Origin: Limnoperna fortunei
Lineage: Eukaryota > Mollusca > Bivalvia > Mytilida > Modiolidae
Length of the DNA: 64,000 nt
Assembly (NCBI GenBank): GCA_944474755.1
Contig: OX104117.1
Location: forward strand, 78,902,926 to 78,966,925
Direction: 5' to 3'
The stretch's first letter is position 1. The number at the start of each line of letters is the position of its first letter. The position numbers and the translations under genes were made by a program. Below the pieces are notes generated by a model. That model saw nothing but the letters and a program-made list of their open reading frames with translations, was not told the origin of the DNA and searched no databases. Shown in pieces: positions 43,399-56,500 of the stretch.

Positions 43399-43502
43399 AA
43401 AAAAATTTTCCTTTATTGTTTTTGTCTACCGGTATAAAACAAAGGATGTTTATATAAGAAACTGTGATTAATCCGTTATTATTAGCTGTAAAAATCAATT
43501 TC

Positions 43503-44925
43503 CAATTAAAACACCTAAATAAATAAATTATAAATAAATAAATAACTTTTATTTAGAGTCGGCATATATTACACAACAAGAAAAACATAATGTGCTTTTG
43601 ACCGACATAAATAACAATATCAAATAATGCAGTATCAAAGAGCATGCACAGTAAAAAGTAAGTTTAGAGACATACAAGAGACATAAATACGAAGAACTGG
43701 CCAGGAAACCATGAGGAGATGAGATTATAAGGAAAATAACTAGCACTAAATATATAGTAGATAGTAAAAATAAGCTAGCAGTAGCTGCATAAAAGCATAC
43801 ATGCAAACATAAAAAAACTAATTTGGTAATGACCTAGATGGTATCAGTACATATAGCTCATAACAGCAACATAAAAGCATACATGCAACTAAAAAATATA
43901 ATTTGGTAATGACCTAGATGGTATCAGAGCATATAGCACATTTACAGTTGTATCCATTCCAAGATTTTATAATGTTCTTTAACTGATTAAAATTTGAGGT
44001 TTTCAATAAAATCATCAGGTAGGTCATTCCATAAAACACCAACATCATATTGAAAAGAATTCTTACCATAGGTAGTTGTTCGTACTCCAATTATGTCTAC
44101 AATATTGGAATATCTAAAATTATAATTTCATTTTTTAAAAACAACAAGGTCATGTAAACAAGGTGGCGATAATTTATATAATATTCTTAAAACATTCAAT
44201 AGCCACCGTACGCATCCTTCTGATCTTAAGTGATGGTACTTTAGCTCTATTTATTAATTAGTCATATGTACTCTTGTAGTCATCATATATGAATCGTAAG
44301 GCTCTCTCTGGAACTTTTTCAAATATAGCAGAATTACTTTTAGTGCAGACATGCCAGACAGAAATTAAAGTTTGAAAGAATAAAGGTATGAAAAATGGTG
44401 AGCTTATTCAATTTTGAGAGAAAACAACCAATGCGTTTAAGCACATTGAGTTGTTGAGAGGCCTTACCACATACATTTTTATTATGTTGATTAAAATTTA
44501 ATTGGTAATCTATATCGATCCCCAGTAATTTTACTACATCATCACAAGTTATTACATCTGACTCAATATTAAAAACTAGCTTCATATCATGTGTTTTATT
44601 ACCCTATGGCAATAGCTTGAAATTTATCAGGGTTAGCTTGCATACAGTTAATTTTGAACCAGTCAATCAAAATAGTACTTTCATTTCAAAGAATAGACAT
44701 TAAATTGTCAAAATCATAATCAGCATTTGATAAGGTGATATCATCAGCATAATTGTATAAAGTACCATACTCAATAAAATAAAATATATCATTTATAAAG
44801 ATGTTAAAAAGTAGGAGACCGAGTATAGAACCTTGAGGTACACCTTTTGTGATGCCAGCCCAGTCACTGCTGAATTTGTTGCTTATGGCCAGTTGAATAA
44901 TTTTGTAGTAATTTCACTGATTTTG
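43503..44925 (-). mobile_element. 5'-truncated CR1/Jockey/L2-type LINE, RT remnant
   Basis: On the minus strand the RT reads GITKGVPQGSILGLLLFNIF near 44860-44800, YADDITL near 44745, then VKLLGIDIDYQLNFNQHNKN and ASQQLNVLKRIGCFLSKLNK, and finally a degraded thumb with RALRFIYDDY. Several stops and frameshifts interrupt it. The 3' end carries AAATAAAAG and TTTA repeats near 43503-43550. No RNase H is seen. SINE A interrupts the upstream side at 44938. The family is distinct from the I-group LINE in this window. Confidence 0.75.
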
Positions 44926-44937
44926 TCTTAAAATATA

Positions 44938-45428
44938 GCCCCGGGTGGCTAAAAGAATAGACCGCAGTCGCGCTAGCTTGTCGTAAAAGGCGACTAAATA
45001 GCGCCCAGTACCCTGACAGCGTGTCAGGTCGGTTTGCCTTAAGACCGACTGGAATGTGTGCCCCAGGTGGTTGAATGGGGTACCCCTGGCAAGCTGGGGT
45101 TGTCGGGCCATAATACGGAAAACCTGACCGCAAACCATATTAGTGCACCGTGTTGGGAAAAATGCCACGTTCCTCGCACGTTAAAGAACGCTGCTGTAGT
45201 ATTCGCTATGAGTACGGATTTCGATCCCGCTACAGGAGGCTAAATTGCCCGACCCTATCCATCCTCCCATTCGCCAGTGGCAATCTAAAATCCGTTACCC
45301 CTATTTTTCCATGTGTCCCATCCCATTTTCATTCATCATCATTCAATGTTCATTGTTTCATCCATTCATGTTCATCGCCTGAATATAGCTGAAATATTGC
45401 TGCTCGGGCGTTAAACACCATCAATCAA
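44938..45428 (+). mobile_element. SINE family A, copy 2, full length with target duplication
   Basis: This 491-bp element is flanked by perfect 12-bp copies of TCTTAAAATATA (44926-44937 and 45429-45440). It begins GCCCCGGGTGGCTAAAAGAA, contains CTTGTCGTAAAAGGCGACTA, CCTGACCGCAAACC and a region rich in CATTCATCATC, and ends CCTGAATATAGCTGAAATAT, GGGCGTTAAACACCATCAAT and repeats. It inserted in the CR1-like RT remnant. Confidence 0.92.
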
Positions 45429-45440
45429 TCAATCTTAAAA

Positions 45441-46690
45441 TATATCAAAATTAATATCTTTTATTGACAATTTTACTGTAAAGAAATGTATTTTCCTTCT
45501 ATTTGCAATTGCATTTTACCACTGATTTTAACGATTAGGCATTTTTTGTACAACATACCCGTTTGTTAAAATCGTTAATTTTCGTATAAAAACCATAATC
45601 TCAATTTACATTTTCGTGGCTTATTATTTCTTGTTATTTGTCTTTCATTTTTACCTTTCATCAAAGTTAAGTGTCTGGTAATAAATAAGCAATTAACGAT
45701 TTAACACGGCACATCTAATATGACATCACATCACAGAAATATCTCTTACCCCCACGACTCGTTTTCGTCAAATCTCGTGCGCGAGATTTTGTGATTTCGA
45801 AATCGTCAATATGGATGGGATAATTAAACTGAAATAAGACTTGCATTAATATCAAAATCTGGTTTAGATAGAAAGAGTTATAAAATTTCATTGGACATGG
45901 TGAGAGGTACGTTTTGGAAACACAAATTCAAAAGATTATAAAAAATAACATGATTGATTTAGTATGAGAAAAAATGTATTTTCTGGGGTATTTCATGCAT
46001 ATAATGCATAGACACTTATCTATATTTAAGAATTAGCTACAAACATTTTTTCTCCATTAAGTGATAACAACATTTCCATTGTGCACATTGTATAATTGGT
46101 GTAGTGGATTACATTAAATATATGACGTCAAAGGGTACATGTCTCCATAATGATAATTTTTTTTCCGTCCTCTGTTAAAAAATATTTTCCAGCCAATCAA
46201 AAGAAGAATCTCGGACAATGTATGTATACATAATGATAATTAGATCAAGATTTGAGCCACGCAGATGTACTAGACCACTTGTATTTTAAATCTTAATTGC
46301 GTATGCAACAAAAACACCAAAATCATGAAATAATAATATTGTAAATTAATAAATGTGTAGATGGATCATGAAACTATAAATTCTCATATAGTTTATATTG
46401 TCTATAAGTAGAGAATAAAACGTGCCAAATTCCTTATCAGATGCTCTATCATCCCGAGATACATGGACCAATCAATACCAGCTATAGAGATGCTGGCCAG
46501 GGGCTCGTATTGGTCAAGGATTAATAGAGCATGTGATGTGGATTTCGATATGTTTTATACACATTTTTCATAACAGTAGTGCATGGTAAAACTGGGCAAT
46601 TCATATGGATTGTCTTGTTTCAGAGTAAAGATTTCTTTGATTTATACGTGTATTTTTACAATGTTTTGTATGCAGTTTTTCAGTCATGCT
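45441..46690. other. unassigned DNA with one foldback
   Basis: No gene is recognised. At 46438-46538 ATGCTCTAT and GACCAATCAATACC at the left are mirrored by GGTCAAGG and AATAGAGCATG at the right, giving an imperfect palindrome of about 100 bp that could be a small foldback element. Confidence 0.45.
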
Positions 46691-46938
46691 TCACTGGGAC
46701 CATACTGGGAAGGTTCCCAGAGAGCAGCCCAGCGCGTCCCCGGGTGGCGGATAGGGGAGACCCTCTAGTTGGGGGGGTCATAATACGGAAAGCCTGTCCG
46801 CGGACCGTAGTGGGTAACGTGTTTTGAGAGTGCCACGCTCTTTGCATGATAAATACACCTTTTGTAGATTTCGGAAAGAGGAGGCTCATTGTAGCCGCTA
46901 CAAAAGGCTAAATTGTTCGCCCCTACCCAAATCGGGGG
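46690..46938 (+). mobile_element. SINE family B, copy 3, 3'-truncated
   Basis: The fragment starts TGGGACCATACTGGGAAGG, contains the GACCCTCTAGTTGGGGGGG tract and CGCTACAAAAGGCTAAATTG, and stops after GCCCCTACCCAAA. The tail shared with the LINE is missing. No target duplication was found, so it was probably broken by a later deletion. Confidence 0.75.
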
Positions 46939-47649
46939 CGCCTGGTGCATGACGTATCATAATAAGAAATGCATCTATATACCACAAAAAACAACAATAG
47001 ATAATTGCGTACTTCATTATAAATAAAATGCGGTGAGCACGGAATCGAATATATATCCGGTACATAAATTGTTTAATACTAAATAAAATTTAGATGTATT
47101 AAAAGAAGAACTTTAAATAAATACAACTTACAGGTAAGGAAGGGAATGATGTATCAATTCTAATTTTTCTAGGAACTAGCAAATGGAAATATGTCTTGTA
47201 GGTCTAGTCTAGTACCATAGATATAAAAACATTGAAGTCTCTGTTAGTCCACACTTGAAATTTTATTTCAATGTTGTTTACATGAAAATTAAAAGTATAT
47301 CACAAATAATGGTGATATTGGAACAAATATACGTTAACAGATGTACACTGTGACCTTCCTTGACCATAGAGTTGGTGAAGACTGTAGATTAATGTCAGAC
47401 TTTATTTTAAAATTAGTTGCGGAATCACATAACCTTATATGGCTTTTTTTCTTATAGCATACTAGCATACAGACAATTACCTACCTTTTTATTTGTTATT
47501 TTCTACACAGCAGTTCATGTACATATTTCAGTAGAAAATATATTGTGTACCTAAAATATAGATGTTTGTTAGTGGCTTCAACAAGGTGTGGCCTATCCAC
47601 ATCCAACATCTCTGTATAATTTTTTGGTCTATAGGTTTTTGTTTGGTGA

Positions 47650-48130
47650 ACCTGATGTCATATATTTAACACTCTCATATGTATACCTCTCAGTATATAA
47701 TACCAAAACACCAGATTCCATCATACATCACAGGCTACCGCAGGTCGGTAGTTTTCTCCGGGTACTCCGGCTTCCTCCCTCACTGGACGCCATGATATAG
47801 CTGCAAAAATTGCTGAAAGTGGTGTTAAACACCATCAGACAAAAAAACATACATCACAGAAACCTGATGTCATATACTTACACCTCTCAGTATATAACAC
47901 CCATCATACATCACAGGAATCTGATGTCATATACTAATACCTCTCAGTATAGCACACCAATACACCAGATTCCACCATACACCACAGGAATCTCATTTCA
48001 TATACTTGTACCTCTCAGTATATAACACCAATACATCAGATTCCATGATATATCACATGAATATGATGTCATATAATTATACCTCTCAGTATATAACACC
48101 AATACACTATATTCCATCATACATCACATA
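47650..48130 (+). repeat. minisatellite, about 72-bp unit, interrupted by a SINE
   Basis: Units contain CTGATGTCATATACTTATAC, CTCTCAGTATATAACACC and AGATTCCATCATACATCACA. Copies begin near 47650, 47862 (shortened), 47919, 47990 and 48062. The units differ at several positions, so the array is not recent. The short ORFs through it are not genes. Confidence 0.8.
47734..47847 (+). mobile_element. short SINE inside the minisatellite
   Basis: This 114-bp insert reads GGTCGGTAGTTTTCTCCGGG, CTCCGGCTTCCTCCCTCACT, then GATATAGCTGCAAAAATTGC and AGTGGTGTTAAACACCATCA. It is flanked by CATACATCACAG at 47722-47733 and 47848-47859, which fits a 12-bp target duplication, although the motif is also part of the host repeat unit. 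The tail resembles molluscan V-SINE-type families from memory. Confidence 0.7.
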
Positions 48131-49832
48131 CTTTTGTTCTACTTTTAACAACGACAGCCATGTTTTTTGAGAAATCAAAATGACAGATATGATTTTGGTA
48201 GCAGATACCCTAAGGAATATTTGAAACAAATAACTTTCGTAGTTTCTTCAGAGGAGATTTCTGAAAAATTGTTTACGACGGCGACAACTGACGCTTTGTG
48301 ATAACTACAGCTCACATGGACCTTTGGTCCAGGTGAGTTGAAAAGATGACGTGTCCAGCAGACACAGATGCCTAGTCATCTCGCTTATTTGAAAAAGAAC
48401 TAAACCTGAAGACGAACAAACGGACAGACTCGAACACCATTTTCCGCATCAACTTTTGTTGGCCGAGCATAAAAAAGAGAGATGATGGAGTCATGAAGAG
48501 CCCATGCTGGCTTGTGTAAAATTTCGTAGAAACGCGTACCCAATCAAAATGGCTTCAAAATTGAAAGTCTCTTAAGTGATGCTAAATGTTTTGTATAAAT
48601 CTTTGTAGAAAACTATCAAAGCATATTCTTGATTTATAGTACGACATTGAAAATAGACCGATTTCATGGTGAGCTGTAATGATTATACAGTTTAACCACC
48701 AAATGACCAAAAAGGATGCCAAAAAGTTTCATTATTTTCTTCTGTTAATTAAATGAGAATAATTTTATTTCTATAAAAATTAATGTCTTATGATGTGGGG
48801 CTACTTTTCAAATTTATATACAGGCAAGATAACAATGAGGAACAACTTGTAAAATTTCAAGAAAAAATTCATTTATAAACTTAAAATTCACAGTACATAT
48901 CAAGGAATGACACAAATAATTCATTCTCGGTCTGACAGCAACTCTACCATAAAAGGAAATGCATTCACCAAAGTGACACTGTATATAAAAATCATCTCAT
49001 AATATTGCATCAATTTAATGTCATTAAATACCAACATGAACAATTGCACTACACATTGAATTTCATTGTCTGAACATTCTAAAGTTTTAAAAATAATGAG
49101 TCAATTATCAATTTAATCATAAATTCTCGTCTTTGGTAGAACTGACAATTCTTCATTGCTCCACTTATGAGATGTATGGAAGAGGGAGGGTTTTGTATAA
49201 CAAAAGATCAGCCCACTGTGCATCATTTGTTACTGACCACTCTGTTACTTCTATGATCTGTAATAGAAATTTAATTTAAAAAATTCAAAACTTCTATTAA
49301 AGAAAGAAATAGAATCAAAGCTCCAATGGAGCTGAACTCGGAAGTCTTTGGACTACAATTTATAACATTCAAATTTCTAAGCATCTATTTTCAAAACTGG
49401 GAATGTAACGTTTTTCAAATAATCGATTCCATCTTCAACTCTAGATATACATCAAGATACGGATACGACTTTCGTCGTTGTGAGATCATGAAAAAGGCCA
49501 TGTTCGTTGGTTGACTGGGGTTTGTCACACATTAATCCATACCGTTGGGTGTCATGTAAGAAATTTCTTAATCATGTGTTTCTAATCATAAAAAAAAATT
49601 CTAAATTCTGTCAGTACATTTTTTTGTAGAGATGTGGTAAACATAATGCTATTTCACCTGCATATCATCAACTCTAAACCAATTCCCTCCAAACTTGATG
49701 TAGGCATAATAGTGACCGCTTGATACTGTAGTACCATAATGGCAGATCATAGCAAACAATTTTGCTTTATTCCCTAGAGTCTGAAAAAAATATAATACTA
49801 TCACATATCATTAATCTTGATAGTGTCTTCCC
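48131..49832. other. unassigned DNA
   Basis: No gene or element is recognised with confidence. The stretch 48160-48490 has the feel of a dispersed repeat, but no second copy is in the window. The 62-codon ORF at 49326-49514 has no motif. Confidence 0.45.
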
Positions 49833-50239
49833 TGGATTGGGCTGGGAGGGTTCCAAGTGCTCGACCCACAGAGCAGCCCAGCGCGTCCCCGGGTGGCGGA
49901 TAGGGGAGACCCTCTCGTTGGGGGGTTTTTAGGTCATAATACTGAAAGCCTGACCGTGGACCGTAGTGGGTAACGTGTTTGGAGAGTGCCACGTTCCTTG
50001 CACGTTAAAGACCCCTTTTGTAAATTTCGAAAAAGAGTAGGCTCATTGTAGCCGCTACAAAAGGCTAAATTTCCCACCTTCCCAAAACTACATACTTTTC
50101 CAGAGGCAATCAAAATTATATTCCCTGTGACCCATCACACCCCCATTTTCCGTTAATTTATTCTTTTTTAACTTGTTCCCGTCCTGAATATAGCTGAAAT
50201 ACTGCTCGCTGGACGTAAAGCAGACAGCCAATCAATCTA
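49833..50239 (+). mobile_element. SINE family B, copy 4
   Basis: The element is nearly complete, from GGGAGGGTTCCAAGTGCTCG through GACCCTCTCGTTGGGGGG and CCTGACCGTGGACCGTAGTG to the tail TCCTGAATATAGCTGAAATA, CTGGACGTAAAGCAGACAGC and CAATCAATC. The first 15-20 bases are diverged, and I found no clear target duplication. Confidence 0.8.
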
Positions 50240-51412
50240 TATAAATACATTCACTTATCCTATATATATTTTGTGACATGACTTGAATCAGAATAACCAA
50301 TTTCGAGTTTCCATGAATGAATTTGTAAATTAAAGATATTTTCTTTCAAATGTGATATTCAATTACCGGTGATTCTCTTCCAACCCCTCATTGGAATTTA
50401 AAAGGAATAGTGTTTTAATGTTTTATAGCTATTAGATTTGAAATATTAATAAATAATATCCTGCTTTATTACATAGTTGAAATTTTAATTGCTAATCAAG
50501 CTATACAGTCTAGAGCGGTCCGTAAATTCGCATATTGAATAACTAATATTGTGACATCACAGGGAACATAACAATTTATAAAACAATTACTGTCTTTCCT
50601 TTGGTCAATATCATAATTTATTGACCTGAACACAAATATATATTGACCCCGAACTACGGTCTCAGTCCATGTAAGTATTCAGGTCAATAAATATTATATT
50701 GGCCCTTGCAAAGACAATTATTGTATATTATTCGGTTTTTATTGCATTTACATTAGTTCCGAAAAACTTTCAAGGCGGACAAATCCATTCTTACAAAAGT
50801 ACTTACTTGACGAGTTCTCACACAAAAAAAGTGCATCTTTCCGCTATCTTGGAGAAAGTTGTGTAAGTGACATAGAAAGCAAGCAGGGTTTTCTGAAATA
50901 ATCATCTATTTTTTACTAAGTTCATTTAGAATTTGCGTAATAAATGTATGAAGGTGAGCGAATGTGCTGGTGTATTATATTTTATATAAATTAAAAGACC
51001 TAGTTGACATCTTAATACCAGGGTCTCTTCTAATCTACCAACATTAATAAATGTGACTTTTTCACACTGTATACTACCATCTCTTATAGGCAGCTCAGTT
51101 AAGATTAAAAAATCGAGTTGTATAAAGGCGATACAAGTAGATGTGTCTAATGCTAGATGTTTCTTAATAGACACCATATATAAGTTATGCATGAAGGAGC
51201 ACCTGTTTTGGTTTTGTTAACATTTGGCTGTCCTCTTTATCTTTTTTCTCTTTTTTCAGTTTCTGTCACTATCCTATAGTTTTCGATGCGGATGTGTTGC
51301 CGTTTTGTTTTTCTTAAGTTCAAAGTAAATGTATAGGTATTTAATATTTATAAGTAACACCGCTATTTTGTGCATGTTTTAATGGTTTGACGCTTAATGT
51401 GTTAAAAAATTA
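50240..51412. other. unassigned AT-rich DNA
   Basis: No gene, RNA or element is recognised. The 88-codon minus ORF at 50926-51192 has no motif. The region ends at the target site of LINE copy 4. Confidence 0.45.
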
Positions 51413-51428
51413 CACAATATCAAAACAC

Positions 51429-52283
51429 CCCGTGTGGGACACGGGGCACAGGAGAATAGGCCCACGGCTTCCTCAGCCTGCAGTAAGAGTCTGCTAACAG
51501 AGGCAACACTTGCCGTGTGTTGCGACCCGTGTCGATTACAGGACGGGATTTCAGTAGGCCGGGTAAACGGTCCCGATAACTTACTGAACCCTTACTTTTT
51601 CTAGACGGGAAATCGAGTTAGCCCTGACTTCGATGAATCGGCATGTCACGTCTTGCTCTTTGTGAATCCTTCTCATTTAAGCTACTCTATTACATTATTT
51701 TCCTTCAAACTGTTCCATGAAATGTATGTACCATTTGATAGACAGCTTCCTTATAGGATTTGCAAAGAAGGCGGTGGCTGAAGGGCAAAGCTTCCTCAGC
51801 TTTATAGAGGCGACATGTTTGCCGTGTGTTGCAACCCGTGATAGTGGAGGAAGGGATCCTGGTGGTTGAGAGATCACTCTCTGCTGCATCCATTAGTGCG
51901 GGTCAGCGGGTTTGATTTTCAATACACCACTTTGGCCCTGACTTCAACTAGACGGGAGGCCGGATGGACCCGGTTCGGTCAATCGGCTGGTCACGCCGAG
52001 CACTTAACAAGCTTGTCTTCATTCTTCTTTTCACTTGATTATATCGTATGTATCTTAGTAGCAAAGTTGTACAGTTACAAGCTCTTAAGAAAGCGGTGGC
52101 TAATGGGTCAATCGAGTAGATGTAATTTCGAACGGTTGTTTCGCCAGTTAAGTCTGGCACGAAGCTTGCGTTCCTTAAGAAATTCATCTATTTGAGTATA
52201 CCGCCCTTGGAACACCTGATGCTTTCTGCTGGTGATCCGCAGACACAAAGCATCGCCCCTGTTGGCACTCCGTGGCGGGTGGG
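51429..52283 (+). promoter_or_regulatory. LINE copy 4 5' UTR with diverged tandem monomers
   Basis: Two homologous blocks lie about 323 bp apart. Block 1 holds CTTCCTCAGCC (51468), GCCGTGTGTTGCGACCCGTG (51513) and CTAGACGGGAAATCG (51601). Block 2 holds CTTCCTCAGC (51791), GCCGTGTGTTGCAACCCGTG (51821) and CTAGACGGGAGGCCG (51949). A third partial block begins near 52085 with AAGAAAGCGGTGGCTAATGG. LINE 5' monomers of this kind act as promoters in other lineages, so a promoter role is inferred. Confidence 0.6.
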
Positions 52284-53408
52284 TGGCTTCCGATGCACCT
52301 TTAATTCAAACAAGTTCCAAAAAAAAATGAAATTCCGCTTGAAGACATTGTTGACGATGAACACTGGACAAGATTTATTGTATTAACTAGTAAGGATTCA
52401 AACAAACCTTTATGTAAAATTTCTCACTTTGTCATAGAAAAAACCATCAAGGCTTGTGCAGGAGACGTTAAAAACGTCACTAAAATGAAATCTGGCTATT
52501 TACTTATTGAAGTTTCTAAAAAACGGCAATCCGTAAATTTATTACAACTGCATAAAATTTTAGATTTGGAAATTACATCAACGCCTCACAGAACATTAAA
52601 TTCCTTTCAGGGTATTATTCATTACAGAGACGATGATCTCTCTGAACTGACAGATGAAGAAATTTGTCTTGAACTGAAGCCTCAGGGTGTTACAAAAGTA
52701 AAAAGATTTATTGCAAAAAGACAAAATCAACAAATTAAACTTAATACCTTTCTTTTAAATTTCAATACTCCATCTGTCCCTAAATCAATCAAAATTGGAC
52801 TGTACAATATTAAAGTCAGCGCATACATTCCAAATCCTGTGCGCTGCTTTAAATGTCAGAAATTTGGCCACGGAAAAAGACAATGTAGAGGCTCCTTGGT
52901 ATGCTTTAAATGTGCAGAGGTAGGACATGAGGGCTTTACCTGCACAAATAATCCAAAGTGTGCCAATTGTGGTGAAGCCCACATGTCCTCATCCAAGGAG
53001 TGTGCTCACTTCAAAAAAGAAAAAGAAATTCAAAAATTAAAAACGGAAAAAAATATCACATACCCTGAGGCACGTCGCCTCTTCAATTCAAACAATCTCT
53101 CGTCTCCTGCATCAACGTCATACGCCAGTGTTGCCAAACGCGTTCTCACTTCTGTTGAAACGCAGACCATCATCACCTGGCCCATTGACAAACAGGAACC
53201 TTCAAAATTACCAGTAAAAACAACAGACAAAATCATTCAATCTTTACGAAAATCTTCATCTTCTCAAACTGCTACATCTTCAGCACCATCTACATCATCA
53301 GCTAATTCTTCAAGCAGCCCCAAAAAAAATTCAAAAAATCCTATTTCCAATTCAAATTCTTCAAATTCAAATAAAAACCCAAATCAAAAAGGAGATCGTA
53401 CTCCTTAA
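52284..53408 (+). pseudogene. LINE ORF1, copy 4, start lost and C-terminus truncated
   Basis: The usual ATGGCTTC is replaced by GTGGCTTC because about 35 bp upstream is deleted. A frameshift in the A tract at 52319-52327 follows. From there the frame is open through the RRM-like part (FIVLTSKDS, CAGDVKNVTKMKSG) and three knuckles: CFKCQKFGHGKRQC near 52850, CFKCAEVGHEGFTC and CANCGEAH. An AAA to TAA change ends it at 53408, about 55 codons early. Confidence 0.85.
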
Positions 53409-53583
53409 CTGCTGCGGGAATCCATTAAGGTCCACAACAGATTTGGAAGTCTAGATCATCTAGACACCACTATCTGGGGCGACCCCATGGATACACTACC
53501 CCCAGATACTGGATCTAAAGGTAGATCCCCCGGCGGAATAGCCCCAAAAAATCTGTCAACTATTCCCCTATTCGCAAACCATA

Positions 53584-56500
53584 ATGGGTACAATAATACA
53601 ATGGAATTGTCGAGGTCTTAAGATTAATTTTCTGGAAATTACATTACTAGTTCAAGGCTTTCTTCCTGTTGCATTTTGCCTCCAAGAGTCCCACCTAAAA
53701 CGAAGTGATAATATATCTTTAAAAAACTACTCTATATACAGCACATATGAAGACGAGAATGATAGAGCTGCTGGCGGTTCTACCATTCTTGTAAAACACC
53801 AAGTTCTACATAGCCCTGTAGATCTCAACACTGATCTTCAGGCGGTTGCTGTTAGAATTTCTTTAGACAAAACAATTACTTTATGCTCTGTGTATATCCC
53901 TCCAAATTCTTCATTAAATTTAAATCAGTTGAAACATCTTACTGATCTGCTTCCGGCCCCTTATATATTACTTAGGGACTTCAACGGACACAACCCTTTA
54001 TTGGGCAGAAACACAATCAACGATAAAGGTAAAATTATTGAAAGCTTGATGAATCAGGAAGATCTGTGCATTTTTAATGATGGAACTAATACATATTTAC
54101 ATCCTGGGAATGGATCATACTCGGCTATTGATCTAACGATAGCAGATCCTTCTCTGTTGCCCGATTTCTCATGGAAAGTCCATGACGATCTCTGTGGCAG
54201 TGATCACTTTCCCATTATCTTGGAATCTTTACACTCGTCAAACGCAGAACGAGTCGCTCGGTATAAATTTGGCAAGGCCAATTGGCCTCTATTTGAACAA
54301 CTCTGTATAGAGCGACTTAACTCGGATGCTTTTGAAGCTGTTTCTGATCCAATTTTAAAATTCAATGAAACACTTATTTCAATTGCTGATGAAACAATTC
54401 CTAAGACCTCGACAAATCCAAAACATCATAGTAAACCATGGTTCGATGACAGCTGTGAGGACGCTTTTAAAGACCGGAAAAAAGCCGAACGACGCTTTAA
54501 TAAACACCTAACTCAAAATAATCTTAACCATTTCCGAATTTTTCGAGCGAAAGCTCGCAGGGTAACGAAACAAAGACGACGCACTTCTTGGCGTAACTTT
54601 GTTTCTAAACTGAATAACCATACCCCCATGAATAAAATTTGGAACATGATTCGAAAAATTAAAGGTAAAAACAGTAAAGCAAATGTCCATCATTTAAAAG
54701 ATGGACAAGACTTGTTAACATCAGAGTCAGACATATCAAATAAACTGGCAGAAACATTTGCAACACACTCCTCTGCTGAAAATTATCATCCCACATTTCA
54801 GCGGATCAAAATTCAAAAAGAAAAATCAAAGCTTAATTTCCAGTTAAAAAATTTAGAAGAGTATAATGAACCTTTTTCTTTGGAAGAGCTAAAAACTTCA
54901 TTGAACAAATCTCACGATACAGCATGTGGTCCAGATGACATCCATTATCAACTTCTCAAACATCTGCCACAATCTTCTCTCCAATGTCTTCGGAATCTTC
55001 TTAACAACATTTGGGAAACGGGTGACTTACCATCTATTTGGAAAATGGCCACTGTTGTGCCTATTCCAAAACCAGGAAAAGATCATCGGGAGCGTCCAAC
55101 TATCGGCCTATAGCCCACACAAGCTGTCTTTGTAAAACCATGGAAAGGATGATCAACGATCGCCTTGTCTGGTTTTTAGAATCGAACAACCTAATCTCGA
55201 ATATCCAGTGTGGATTCAGACAAGGTCGTAGTACTATTGATCATCTGGTGCGTTTCGAAACATATATTCGAAACGCATTTGCCAAAAATGAACATGTTGT
55301 GTCCATCTTTTTCGATTTAGAAAAAGCATATGACACAACATGGAAATATGGTATTTTAAAAGATCTTTTTGATATGGGGTTGAAAGACTTCCTACCTTTA
55401 TCTCAAACTTTTTATCTGACAGAGAATTTAAAGTTAGGGTCAATTCTACGTTATCTGACCCTTTTATACAGGACACGGGTGTTCCTCAGGGCAGCATCCT
55501 TTCGGTCACTTTATTTAGTATTAAAATCAATAGCCTTGCTCAAGTTTCAAAAGATAATATTGATGGTTCTCTATATGTTGACGACTTCCTCATATGTTAC
55601 CGAGGGAAAAATATGAATAATATCGAACGTCAGCTGCAGTTGTGTTTAAATAGAATAGAGAAATGGAGAATGGTTTTAAATTCTCCACTGCAAAAACTGT
55701 TGGGATGCATTTTTGTAATAAACGTAAGATGCATCCTGATCCTGAATTAAAATTATATAATAATCCTATCAAAATTGTAAAAGAAACCACTTTTCTTGGT
55801 CTCATTTTTGATTCAAGGCTAACTTTTCTTCCCCATATCAAAATGTTAAAAAATAAATGCCTTAAAGCATTAGATATTTTAAAAGTCGTATCCAGCACCG
55901 ACTTGGGTGCTGAATGCGATGTTTTACTCAATCTATATAGATCGCTCGTTCGATCGAAATTGGATTACGGTTGTTTAATTTATGGTTCTGCTCGCAAGTC
56001 ATACGTCAAAATCCTTGATACTATACACCATTAAGGATTGCGACTATGCCTTGGAGCATTTAGAACCACACCTGTAAATAGTTTGTATGTAGAAGCAAAC
56101 GAGCCTTCTTTGTATCAAAGAAGAATAAAGCTCGCTTTGCAATATGCAACCAAATTGAAGGCTTATCCCGACAACCCCGCCCACGACTGTGTTTTCAAAC
56201 CTCTCTATCAGAACATTTTCGAAAAGCATCCAAACAAAATTCAACCTTTTGGCCTGCGGATTAAATCTCATTTGGAGAATTCAAGTTTAAATTTAGATGA
56301 AATTGCTGCAATTGAAATTCCACATAACCCTCCTTGGTTAAACCCCAAGCCACTATTTATTTATGATCTAAGAAAACATAGAAAATCTGACACAAACCCA
56401 TTAATTATACAGCAACATTTTGCAGAAATTAAATCTTGTTACCCAGACTATAGTACTATTTATACGGATGGGTCAAAAGACGAAGATTAAGTTGCTTTAG

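Larger units (their letters stand above)
35250..43400 (-). mobile_element. older Penelope-like element, split by two later insertions
   Basis: Minus-strand PLE coding pieces occur in order at 43398-42654, 39046-37650 and 35626-35520, with a 3' UTR to about 35250. LINE copy 3 (39047-42653) separates the first two and a TIR transposon (35628-37649) the last two. At both breaks, removing the insert rejoins the protein sequence in a way that matches the intact PLE at 29 kb. The element belongs to a different PLE lineage, is 5'-truncated near 43330-43400, and contains frameshifts, so it is older than the tandem array. Confidence 0.88.

Noticed and set aside
47640..48130. Regularly spaced repeats as a CRISPR-like array
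   Set aside because: Repeats are diverged, about 72 bp, with no constant-length spacers, and the window is eukaryotic.
48160..48490. Possible dispersed molluscan repeat containing AGCTCACATGGACC and CCAGGTGAG
   Set aside because: No second copy occurs in the window and the ends cannot be defined from sequence alone.
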